From NCBI GenBank assembly GCA_022826565.1, contig JAJDUP010000026.1, positions 62,001 to 126,000 of the forward strand: a DNA stretch of 64,000 nt, read 5' to 3'. The translations under genes and the position numbers were made by a program. This DNA comes from Gemmatimonadota bacterium. Lineage in GTDB: Bacteria > Gemmatimonadota > Gemmatimonadetes > Longimicrobiales > Gaopeijiaceae. The notes below the pieces were generated by a model. The model was not told the origin of the DNA, ran no database searches, and saw only the letters and a list, made by a program, of their open reading frames with translations. Below are positions 52,913 to 59,850 of the stretch, one piece after another (position 1 is the first letter of the stretch; the number at the start of each line of letters is the position of its first letter).

Positions 52913-53130
52913 GTCCCCGCACGGCCCCAGGCGCGCGTCCGGAGTCCGATCAACCATCAGCCCCAGCTTTCATGCGCGCCACACCCTCACAGACCCCTGA
53001 CAACGCGCCTGAACCGCTTCCGGCGGGGCGTTGAGTACCCGTTGGACGGTCCGGCACTGGCCGGGAAGCCACGTTCACGCGAGATTGCGAATGCGCAGAT
53101 CGTGCAGTCCATCATCCAGAAGGGAATCGA

Positions 53131-54294
53131 ATGATGGCACGCACGAAACGAAGTCGGCGAGCATACAGCGCCGGCGAATGGGGCCGGAACCGGGTGAGGG
53201 TGTTCGCCGATCCCAAGACCGGCATGTACCAGATCGAGTGGCGGGAGAACGGGCGCAGGCTGAGCCGGTCGCTCAGACACCGCGACTGGCGGCGCGCGAA
53301 GCGGCAGGCGGACGAGTTCGCCGCGGGCTTCGTTCTGCCGGAGGTGAACGGGAGCCGGAACGCCGAGCCCGAGCCGCTCACGCTGGGAGCGCTTTTTGAA
53401 ATCTACGGGGAAGAGGTGACGCCCACGAAGGGCAGGCACACCCGGAAGCACGACCGGATCACGATGGGGATGTTCCTCCGGTTCTTCGGACGGAACCGGG
53501 ACCCGGCAACGCTTTCGCAGCGCGACTGGGACCGGTTCATCCGGGCTCGCAGGGCGGGCAGGGTTGGTCCGAGCGGGAGGCCGGTGTCCGACCGCACGGT
53601 CGAGTACGACCTCAAGCTCCTGATCGCGATCTTCAACTGGGCCGCGAAGTCCCGGGACGAGCGGGGCCGGTTGCTGCTCGACAGGAACCCGCTCAGGGGG
53701 CTGAGGACGCCCAAAGAGAAGAACCCGAGGCGGGTCGTGCTCGCCGAGGACGAGTACCAAGCCCTTCTCAAGGTGTCCCGCAAGGTGGACTGGCGGTTCC
53801 ACGTCGCGCTCGTGCTCGCGCACGAGACCGGGCACCGGATCGGAGCCATCCGCAAGCTGCGGTGGACGGACATCGAACTCGATGCCGGAATGATCCGGTG
53901 GAGGGCCGAGTACGAGAAGACGGGTTACGAGCACACGACGCCCGTCACCGCCGAAGCGCTCGCCGCACTCGCGGAGGCGCGGGAAATGAAGGTCGGGGGC
54001 GGCGACGCTCACGTCCTGCCCTCGCCCGGGAATCCCTCGGTGTGTTTGGGCTCCTCGCGGGCGCGCTCGTGGTGGGCCAAGGCCCAGAGGCTCGCGGGGC
54101 TGGAGCCCAAGCGCGGGAGGGGCTGGCACTCGCTCAGGCGGAAGTTTGCGACCGACCTCATGGACCAGCCGCTGAAGGTGCTGTGCGAACTCGGCGGTTG
54201 GAAAACGGCCAAGACGGTCCTACGTTGCTATCAGCGAGCCGACGAGGGACAGCTTCGGAAGGCACTGGACGCCCGCCGCCGGGCGCACGGCTAG
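53131..54294 (+). CDS. Tyrosine-type site-specific integrase
   Basis: The 387-residue recombinase has an N-terminal arm-binding region, a core-binding SAM-like domain (about 85-185, LGALFEIYGEEVTPTKGR) and the catalytic domain (about 200-375). Catalytic residues are visible: arginine in ETGHRIGAIRKLRW, HxxR in WHSLRRKFATDL, and the nucleophile tyrosine in TVLRCYQRA, with GGWKTAKT in place of the common GH(S/T). It integrates and excises the element. ATG 53131 (or 53134) follows GGGAATCGA. It is the last gene of the element. Confidence 0.92.
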   Translation: MMARTKRSRRAYSAGEWGRNRVRVFADPKTGMYQIEWRENGRRLSRSLRHRDWRRAKRQADEFAAGFVLPEVNGSRNAEPEPLTLGALFEIYGEEVTPTKGRHTRKHDRITMGMFLRFFGRNRDPATLSQRDWDRFIRARRAGRVGPSGRPVSDRTVEYDLKLLIAIFNWAAKSRDERGRLLLDRNPLRGLRTPKEKNPRRVVLAEDEYQALLKVSRKVDWRFHVALVLAHETGHRIGAIRKLRWTDIELDAGMIRWRAEYEKTGYEHTTPVTAEALAALAEAREMKVGGGDAHVLPSPGNPSVCLGSSRARSWWAKAQRLAGLEPKRGRGWHSLRRKFATDLMDQPLKVLCELGGWKTAKTVLRCYQRADEGQLRKALDARRRAHG

Positions 54295-54388
54295 AAGCCG
54301 CAAGTAGCGGGAACCATCCAGAGGGAATCAGACCCCGCCACGCATGCAACCGCAACCACCACAACGATATGCGATACTGTCGGCCTCT

Positions 54389-54400
54389 GCCGGGCTGGCA
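54389..54400 (+). repeat. Candidate right attachment core
   Basis: GCCGGGCTGGCA, direct copy of 47569-47580, lies about 95 bases after the integrase stop, where an attachment site is usually found. Confidence 0.25.
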
Positions 54401-54475
54401 AGGCGCGACGAGGGAAGAATAGCACCGCTATTCGCCCGAGGAGCAACGCAGAGCGAAGTCTCGAAAAGGAAGATG

Positions 54476-54481
54476 TATACT
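54476..54481 (+). promoter_or_regulatory. Candidate -10 box (TATACT) before the second palindromic operator
   Basis: TATACT stands out in GC-rich DNA. A start site near 54488 would place the palindrome at 54495-54512 directly downstream, where a bound protein would block the polymerase. No clear -35 box was found. Confidence 0.35.
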
Positions 54482-54494
54482 GAACATGACAAAA

Positions 54495-54512
54495 TGTAAT
54501 GTTAACATTACA
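54495..54512 (+). promoter_or_regulatory. Perfect 18-bp palindromic operator
   Basis: TGTAATGTTAACATTACA is a perfect palindrome. Its core differs from the metY copy at 38329-38344 by one base in the centre. The 7-2-7 geometry resembles Fur-superfamily sites, but the regulator is unknown. Confidence 0.68.
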
Positions 54513-54561
54513 GGATGAACAGGCTGGACGAAGCGGCCAACGCGGATGCATCGCCGTTCGA

Positions 54562-55302
54562 ATGCCGAGAGGGTTTTGTCTACGGGCTGCTAGGGTCGGC
54601 AGATGCGCCGCGGTAGTTGCCGCGGTGGCGTTGGCCGGGGCTTGCGCGGGCTTCGGGGGGCGTTCCCCTGGGACCTGGCCTGCGGTGGCGCCAGGAGCCC
54701 GGCCGGCCGCGGAGGTGCAGGGAACTGCGCTGGAAGCCCGGAACAGGACCCGCCCCCGGGAAGCCAGCAGCGTCGTATTCCGGTGGAGTGCCCGGGAACC
54801 CGACTTCCGTGGCTCCGGGATGGGGGTGGCGCGGGTGGAGCCGCCGTACCGGGCCAGGCTGGATCTGTTTCTCGACAACGGAGAGACGGTCGCGATCGCC
54901 GCCCTCGTGGACGATGAGTTGAGGATCCCGGAATCGCTCCCCACCGGACTCGTCCCGCCCGCGCCGCTGATGTGGGCCGCGCTGGGCGTCTTTCGGCCCG
55001 GGGCCGGCGCCGAGGTATTGCAGGGGAGTGTCGTGGATGGCACGATGGAGGTGCGTTACCGGCTGCGGGCGGGCGATCAGGTCGGCTTCCGCCTCCGCGA
55101 CGACGCGCTCCGCGACGCGGTCCTGCTCAACGGCGATGTGGTGGTGCAGCATGTCTTCGTTTCGGAGCCTGCCGCGGGCGTCGGCTTCCCGGGCGAGGCG
55201 ACCTACCGCAACCTGCCGGACTATCGCGAACTCAAGCTGATCCTGGAGTCGGTCGAGGATGTCGATTCATTTCCGCCGGATATCTGGACCCCTCGTGGGT
55301 AG
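54562..55302 (+). CDS. Lipoprotein of unknown function
   Basis: The 246-residue product has a lipobox (AVALAGAC, lipidated C28). The mature region contains a DUF4292/LolA-like beta pattern (RFRWSAREPDF-like FRWSAREPDFRGSG, then RVEPPYRARLDLFLDNGE), suggesting a lipid- or peptide-binding half-barrel. The family is not certain. ATG 54562 is chosen for the signal peptide; the open frame starts at 54499 inside the operator. Its end overlaps the LptE-like gene by 44 bases, so the two are probably an operon under the operator at 54495-54512. Confidence 0.72.
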   Translation: MPRGFCLRAARVGRCAAVVAAVALAGACAGFGGRSPGTWPAVAPGARPAAEVQGTALEARNRTRPREASSVVFRWSAREPDFRGSGMGVARVEPPYRARLDLFLDNGETVAIAALVDDELRIPESLPTGLVPPAPLMWAALGVFRPGAGAEVLQGSVVDGTMEVRYRLRAGDQVGFRLRDDALRDAVLLNGDVVVQHVFVSEPAAGVGFPGEATYRNLPDYRELKLILESVEDVDSFPPDIWTPRG

Positions 55303-55804
55303 GCGAGTGGCGATCCTGGCCACGGCGGCCGCGCTTTCCATGGCCGGCTGCAACTACTCCTTCACCTCCGGCGCCGGGTTCCCCGAACACATCCGCACCA
55401 TCGCCGTCGTCCCATTCGAGAACGATACCAACCGTTTCGAGCTCACGCAGGAGGTGCACGAGGCGTTGCTCAGGCAGGTCCCCCGGTCGCTGGGGCTGAC
55501 CCCTGCCGGCGAGGAAACCGCGGACGCGGTCCTGACCGGGACCATCCTGCGCTACGAGCTGACGGCGCCGCTCTATCGGCGCGGCCAGGAGGCCGAGACC
55601 GTCCAGGTCCTCCAGCGCGAGGTGATTCTGGTGGTGCAGGTTGAGGTGCTCGACCGGGAGGCGTATACGATCCTCTGGGACCAGTCGCAGCTGCGGGTCG
55701 TGGGGCAGTATCTGGATGCCAGCGAGACCGAGGACGTGGGGAGAGTCGAGGCCATCGAGCTTCTCGTTCAGGAGATAGTGGACGGGGCCCAGTCCAACTG
55801 GTAG
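55259..55804 (+). CDS. lptE: LptE-like LPS assembly lipoprotein
   Basis: The 181-residue product has a lipobox (LSMAGC, C31) and the LptE-family pattern: GFPEHIRTIAVVPFENDTN, then LTQEVHEALLRQV and ADAVLTGTILRYEL, ending in a helical tail. LptE plugs the LptD barrel and helps insert LPS in the outer membrane. ATG 55259 overlaps the upstream lipoprotein gene; GTG 55295 is an alternative start that also keeps the lipobox. The link to LPS fits the rfaE and lpxH genes of the window. Confidence 0.82.
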   Translation: MSIHFRRISGPLVGRRVAILATAAALSMAGCNYSFTSGAGFPEHIRTIAVVPFENDTNRFELTQEVHEALLRQVPRSLGLTPAGEETADAVLTGTILRYELTAPLYRRGQEAETVQVLQREVILVVQVEVLDREAYTILWDQSQLRVVGQYLDASETEDVGRVEAIELLVQEIVDGAQSNW

Positions 55805-55863
55805 ATTCGCCTGCGGAAATCTGGATTCACGGCAACCACGAACCCCCTGGGAGCGCGATAACC

Positions 55864-56346
55864 TTGAACCGGGCTGTTTGGCTCTGGGGGATCCTCTTCG
55901 CGATCTGGGTGCTGCTTTCGTGGCACTTCACCCCGCTTCTGATCGTGTTCGGTGTGGCGACCTGCACGATTGCGGTGTGGGTCGGCCTGCGCATCGAGAC
56001 CGTGGACCGCGAGTCGGTTCCGGTGCACCTGGTTCTCAGGGCGTTCCTGTACGTTCCCTGGCTGGTATGGGAGATCTTCAAGTCGAACGTGCGGGTGGCC
56101 CGGATCATCCTGGCGCCGCGCCTGCGGGTCGATCCCTCGATCGTGCACTTCCGGGCATCCCAGAAGTCGGATCTGGGACGCTTCATCTACGCCAACTCGA
56201 TCACGCTGACGCCCGGCACCGTCACCACGGGGATCGTGGGGGACGACTTCGAGGTCCACGCGATCGTCCAATCCGAGATCGACGGTTCCGAGGAGAACGA
56301 CATGAACCGGCGGGTGGCGGTGCTGGAAGGGGAAGCTGCACAATGA
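55864..56346 (+). CDS. mrpE: Mrp-type antiporter subunit E
   Basis: A 160-residue membrane protein of the MnhE/MrpE family: two N-terminal helices (WLWGILFAIWVLLSWHFTPL), then LRAFLYVPWLVWEIFKSNVR and the conserved YANSITLTPGTVTTGI. It is the first gene of a tightly overlapping operon of ten genes to 63311 that forms a multisubunit cation/proton antiporter. TTG 55864 follows GGGAG. Its TGA overlaps the ATG of mrpF. Confidence 0.9.
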   Translation: MNRAVWLWGILFAIWVLLSWHFTPLLIVFGVATCTIAVWVGLRIETVDRESVPVHLVLRAFLYVPWLVWEIFKSNVRVARIILAPRLRVDPSIVHFRASQKSDLGRFIYANSITLTPGTVTTGIVGDDFEVHAIVQSEIDGSEENDMNRRVAVLEGEAAQ

Positions 56347-56630
56347 TGTTCACGGTCACTGCCGCGGCCCTCCTGGTCGCGATGGGGCTGGTGATGTGCC
56401 GGGCGCTCCTTGGGCCCACGGCCTACGATCGCGTCCTGGCGCTGAACAACATCGGCACCAAGACCGTCATCCTGATTGCGGTCCTGGGCTTTCTCAACGG
56501 GCGCCCGGAGTTCCTGGACCTCGCGCTGGTGTACGCCCTGATCAACTTCATCGGGACGATCGCGGTGCTGAAGTACATCGAGTACGGTGACCTCGGCGCC
56601 CGGTCACGCCCCGACAGGACGGTGCGCTGA
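56343..56630 (+). CDS. mrpF: Mrp-type antiporter subunit F
   Basis: A 95-residue, three-helix protein with the MrpF signature CRALLGPTAYDRVLALNNIGTK (read as RALLGPTAYDRVLALN) and ALVYALINFIGTIAVLKYIE. ATG 56343 overlaps the mrpE stop; a second ATG follows immediately. It ends in TGATGG with the start of mrpG. Confidence 0.9.
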   Translation: MMFTVTAAALLVAMGLVMCRALLGPTAYDRVLALNNIGTKTVILIAVLGFLNGRPEFLDLALVYALINFIGTIAVLKYIEYGDLGARSRPDRTVR

Positions 56631-57016
56631 TGGACCAGGTCGCGGCCGCGGCGAGCTGGGCGCTGCTCCTCGGGGGCTCGTTCTTCCTGCTGACCGGTTC
56701 GCTGGGGATGGTCCGCCTCCCCGATGTCTTTACGCGCATGCACGCCGGGGGGATGACCGACACGATGGGCGCCGGGATGATATTGGTGGGATTGGCCGTG
56801 TACAACGGGCCCGATCTCATTGCGGTGCGCCTGCTGCTGATCCTCGCTTTCCTCTGGTTCACCAGTCCGATCGCGACGCATGCGGTGGCGAAGGCCGCGC
56901 TTTCCGGCGGCCTGGACCCTTACACGCTCGAGGGAGGGCCGGCTGCCGCGGCCGACGACTCGACGGGGCCGCGTGGCGGCGACGCGGCGGGCACGGCGGG
57001 AGGTGCGACATCGTAA
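56630..57016 (+). CDS. mrpG: Mrp-type antiporter subunit G
   Basis: A 128-residue membrane protein of the MnhG/PhaG family: FLLTGSLGMVRLPDVFTRMH, DTMGAGMILVGLAVY and WFTSPIATHAVAKAAL are diagnostic. A glycine/alanine-rich tail extends the usual length by about 25 residues. One-base overlap with mrpF. Confidence 0.9.
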   Translation: MDQVAAAASWALLLGGSFFLLTGSLGMVRLPDVFTRMHAGGMTDTMGAGMILVGLAVYNGPDLIAVRLLLILAFLWFTSPIATHAVAKAALSGGLDPYTLEGGPAAAADDSTGPRGGDAAGTAGGATS

Positions 57017-57030
57017 CCGTCATCGATATC

Positions 57031-57570
57031 GTGCTGCTGACCCTGCTGGCGGCGACGGGCCTCGGCCTTCTCAGGATTCGCAATCTCTTTGCAGTGGTGA
57101 TGCTGGCCGGCGTCTATTCGCTGCTCTCGGCGGGCCTGTTCACCGTGATGGATGCGGTCGACGTGGCCTTCACCGAGGCGGCCGTGGGCGCGGGGATTTC
57201 AACGGTGCTCTTCCTCGGCGCGCTGGCGCTCTGCGGTCACCACGAGAGCAGGCCGGGACACACGCCGCTGCTGCCGCTCTTCGTGGTGTGCCTGACCGGA
57301 ATCGCGCTGGTCTACGGGACCATGGACATGCCGCCCTTCGGGGGCGCGGACAACCCGGTCCACCATCACGTCGCCGACCACTACCTCGAGGAGAGCTACC
57401 ACGAGATCGGGATCCCCAACGTGGTCACCTCGGTCCTGGCTTCCTACCGCGGCTACGACACCATGGGCGAGACCACGGTGGTCTTCGCGGCCGCGGTCGG
57501 CGTCATGATCCTGCTCATCGGCGCCAGAACGCGCAGGGAGCGGCCGGGTGGGGAAGAGGGCGACGGATGA
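57031..57570 (+). CDS. Mrp-type antiporter subunit with DUF4040 (MrpA C-terminal/MbhD-like) domain
   Basis: The protein of about 180-186 residues matches the DUF4040 module (LAGVYSLLSAGLFTVMDAVD, then FTEAAVGAGISTVLFLGALAL), which in Mrp is the C-terminal part of MrpA and in membrane hydrogenases is a separate subunit. A histidine-rich loop (NPVHHHVADHYLEE) follows. GTG 57031 is the nearest normal start, but a GGGAGGT site lies six bases before ATC 57010 and the family usually begins a few residues earlier, so an ATC start is possible. Confidence 0.78.
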   Translation: MLLTLLAATGLGLLRIRNLFAVVMLAGVYSLLSAGLFTVMDAVDVAFTEAAVGAGISTVLFLGALALCGHHESRPGHTPLLPLFVVCLTGIALVYGTMDMPPFGGADNPVHHHVADHYLEESYHEIGIPNVVTSVLASYRGYDTMGETTVVFAAAVGVMILLIGARTRRERPGGEEGDG

Positions 57571-58001
57571 GGGAGGAAGTGATCGTCCGCGTCGGCGCCA
57601 AGGTGCTCGCGCCCTTCATCATCACCTTCGCGCTCTACGTGCATTTCCACGGTGACTACAGCCCCGGCGGTGGCTTCCAGGCGGGCGTGATCCTCGCCGC
57701 GGCGTTCGCGCTTCTCGCGCTGGTCTACGGTCTCGACGAAGTGCAGCGGGTTCTGCCGCCCTGGTTCGTGCAGACCTGCGCTGCCATGGGCGTGGTGATC
57801 TACGCCGGAGTGGGCGTGGCGACGATGCTCCTCGGGCACAACTACCTCGGATACAACGCGCTGGCCCCGGATCCCACGCACGCCGAACACGGTCAGCACT
57901 ACGGCATCCTGCTTGTCGAACTCGGCGTGCTGGTCACCGTTTTCGGGGTGATGGTGTCGGTCTTCTACCTGTTCGCGGGCCGGGTGAGGAAGGCGCAATG
58001 A
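57567..58001 (+). CDS. mrpB: Mrp-type antiporter subunit B
   Basis: A 144-residue MnhB/MrpB-type protein: IVRVGAKVLAPFIITFALYV, then the hallmark HGDYSPGGGFQAGVILAAAF and ILLVELGVLVTVFGVMVSVF. ATG 57567 overlaps the DUF4040 gene by four bases and its own stop overlaps mrpC. Confidence 0.9.
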   Translation: MREEVIVRVGAKVLAPFIITFALYVHFHGDYSPGGGFQAGVILAAAFALLALVYGLDEVQRVLPPWFVQTCAAMGVVIYAGVGVATMLLGHNYLGYNALAPDPTHAEHGQHYGILLVELGVLVTVFGVMVSVFYLFAGRVRKAQ

Positions 58002-58372
58002 ACATCGGTCTCCTCGTATCGCACTACAACTACTGGGTCGTCATCTTCCTGATGATGGTCGGCTTCTACATCCTGATCTCGCGCGGTAATCTGATCAAGA
58101 AAGTCATTGGCCTGAATGTATTTCAGACCTCTGTCTTCATGTTGTACATAACCCTGGGGAAGATAACTGCGGGGACGCCTCCCATCCTGACCGAGGGCGA
58201 GGTCGTCTACTCGAATCCGCTGCCGCATGTGCTGATCCTGACGGCGATCGTGGTGGGGATCGCCACGACTTCGGTGGCGCTGGCGCTGGCCATACGGATC
58301 AAGGAGGCGTACGGGACGGTGGAGGAGGACGAGATCAACCGCATTGAGGCCGGAATCGAGGCCGGCGGCTGA
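57998..58372 (+). CDS. mrpC: Mrp-type antiporter subunit C (NuoK-like)
   Basis: A 124-residue protein with three helices and the MrpC/NuoK pattern (YILISRGNLIKKVIGLNVFQ, then LPHVLILTAIVVGIATTSVA). NuoK-like subunits line the proton path beside the antiporter-like subunits. ATGA overlap with mrpB and one-base overlap with mrpD. Confidence 0.9.
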   Translation: MNIGLLVSHYNYWVVIFLMMVGFYILISRGNLIKKVIGLNVFQTSVFMLYITLGKITAGTPPILTEGEVVYSNPLPHVLILTAIVVGIATTSVALALAIRIKEAYGTVEEDEINRIEAGIEAGG

Positions 58373-59850
58373 TGTCGCAGCACTTCCCGATCCTCCAGGT
58401 GGTGGTGCCGCTTCTGGCCGCGCCGCTGTGCATCTTCGTGCGCAACGGGCGGGCCGCATGGGGCCTGGCGGTGCTCGCGAGCTGGGTGTCGCTGGGAATC
58501 GCCCTGGCGTTGCTGGGGCAGGTGGGGACGGGTGGGGTGATTTCGTACGCGATCGGCGACTGGCTGCCCCCGATCGGCATCGAGTACCGCGTCGACATCG
58601 TGAACGCGTGGGTGCTGGTGATCGTCGCCGGGATCGGCGCCCTGGTATCGCCCTACGCGCTCGTCAGCGTAGAGCGTGAAATCGAGGCTCGCCGCATCCC
58701 CCTCTTCTACTCCGCCTACCTGCTCTGTCTCTGCGGGCTCCTCGGCATCGCCATCACCGGCGACGTCTTCAACGTCTTCGTCTTCCTGGAGATCTCGTCG
58801 CTGTCGGCCTACGCGCTGATTGCCCTGGGCAAGGATCGGCGGGCACTCACCTCCGCCTTCCGCTACCTGGTGATGGGGTCGGTGGGCGCGACCTTCATCG
58901 TGATCGGCATCGGGCTGCTCTACTCGATGACCGGTTCGCTGAACATGGCGGACCTGGCGCAGCTTCTGCCGGGGGTGTGGGAGTCCCGGACCGTCAGGGT
59001 CGCCTACGGCTTCCTCGCGGTGGGGTTCTGCCTCAAGCTGGCGCTCTTCCCGCTGCACCTCTGGCTGCCCAACGCCTACACCTACGCGCCTTCGCCGGTC
59101 ACGGCCTTCATGGCGTCGACCGCCACCAAGGTCGCCGTCTACATGCTGTTGCGGTTCTTCCTGACGGTGTTCGGCTGGCACTTCTCCTTCGAGCAGATGG
59201 AGCTCGACCGGGTGCTGCTGCCGCTGGCGCTGGTCGCGATCGTGAGCATGTCGCTCGTGGCGATCTTCCAGGTCAACGTCAAGCGGCTGCTTGCGTACTC
59301 GTCGGTGGCGCAGATCGGGTACATGGTGCTGGGGCTCTCGTTTGCGACCGTCACCGGGCTGACCGCGACGCTGCTGCACCTCTTCAACCACGCGCTGATG
59401 AAGGGCGCCCTCTTCATGGCGATGGGGTGCGTGATGTACCGGGTCGGGTCGGTGCGGATCGGGGCAATGGCCGGGCTGGGGCGGCGGATGCCCGTGACGA
59501 TGGCGGCGTTCGTGGTCGGGGGGCTCAGCCTCGTCGGCGTGCCGCTTACCGTCGGATTCGTCAGCAAGTGGTACCTGATCCTCGGGGCGCTGGAGCGGGG
59601 GTGGTGGCCGGTGGCCGTGCTGATCCTGCTGACCTCGCTGATGGCGCTGGTGTATGTCTGGCGCGTGGTCGAGGTGGCCTACTTCCGCGAGTACCAGGGT
59701 GAGGGCGAAGCTCGCGAGGCGCCGTGGATGCTGCTGTGGCCCACCTGGGCGCTGGTTGCGCTCAACCTCTACTTCGGCATCGATGCCGGCCGGACCGCCG
59801 GTATCGCGCGGCAGGCGGCCGAGGTTCTGATGGCGGGGATCGGGCCATGA
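58372..59850 (+). CDS. mrpD: Antiporter-like proton-channel subunit D, copy 1
   Basis: A 492-residue ND2/ND4/ND5-type subunit with 13-14 helices. Conserved parts include the lysine-containing LAVGFCLKLALFPLHLWLPN, the histidine SAVT-type segment YAPSPVTAFMASTATKVAVY and the KRLLAYSSVAQIGYM motif. It is the best match to MrpD by length and order. A four-base overlap joins it to the next copy. Confidence 0.88.
   Translation: MSQHFPILQVVVPLLAAPLCIFVRNGRAAWGLAVLASWVSLGIALALLGQVGTGGVISYAIGDWLPPIGIEYRVDIVNAWVLVIVAGIGALVSPYALVSVEREIEARRIPLFYSAYLLCLCGLLGIAITGDVFNVFVFLEISSLSAYALIALGKDRRALTSAFRYLVMGSVGATFIVIGIGLLYSMTGSLNMADLAQLLPGVWESRTVRVAYGFLAVGFCLKLALFPLHLWLPNAYTYAPSPVTAFMASTATKVAVYMLLRFFLTVFGWHFSFEQMELDRVLLPLALVAIVSMSLVAIFQVNVKRLLAYSSVAQIGYMVLGLSFATVTGLTATLLHLFNHALMKGALFMAMGCVMYRVGSVRIGAMAGLGRRMPVTMAAFVVGGLSLVGVPLTVGFVSKWYLILGALERGWWPVAVLILLTSLMALVYVWRVVEVAYFREYQGEGEAREAPWMLLWPTWALVALNLYFGIDAGRTAGIARQAAEVLMAGIGP

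Larger units (their letters stand above)
52031..53130. other. 1.1-kb structured, largely non-coding block
   Basis: Apart from the coupling-protein-like fragment, no reading frame here looks like a protein. The block carries several perfect inverted repeats (52201-52294, 52773-52821, 52885-52912), a smaller GTGGC-AGAA-GCCAC hairpin at 52121-52134, and a 23-bp dispersed inverted repeat (52194-52216 with 52759-52781). It may hold an origin of transfer or replication, or a structured RNA. Confidence 0.5.
52328..53134 (+). pseudogene. Truncated coupling-protein-like (TraG/VirD4-type) N-terminus
   Basis: The first 57 residues (ATG 52328) look like a real membrane-protein start: KLTTLVIIGAAIGAAAG, then NPHLDLIAYHGP and LRYYAAPS, a pattern resembling the N-termini of conjugative coupling ATPases. 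After about base 52500 the frame stays open to 53134 but turns into low-complexity, arginine/proline-rich sequence without any ATPase motif, and it ends inside the integrase start. I read it as the remnant of a transfer gene whose body has been lost or replaced. The assignment to coupling proteins is tentative. Confidence 0.33.
50610..54294 (+). mobile_element. Small integrative element (XRE/AlpA regulator to tyrosine integrase)
   Basis: Regulator, winged-helix protein, coupling-protein-like fragment and integrase lie in one direction, with a non-coding, hairpin-rich block between. This gene order is typical of small integrative or mobilisable elements in GC-rich bacteria. No relaxase, replication gene or cargo operon was recognised inside, so it may be decayed or depend on helpers. 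The limits given are those of the genes; the true ends are not proven. The peptide operon to the left could be its cargo. Confidence 0.65.

Noticed and set aside
52031-53130. A retron or diversity-generating element in the structured block
   Set aside because: No reverse-transcriptase gene is present anywhere in the window, and no template/variable repeat pair was found.
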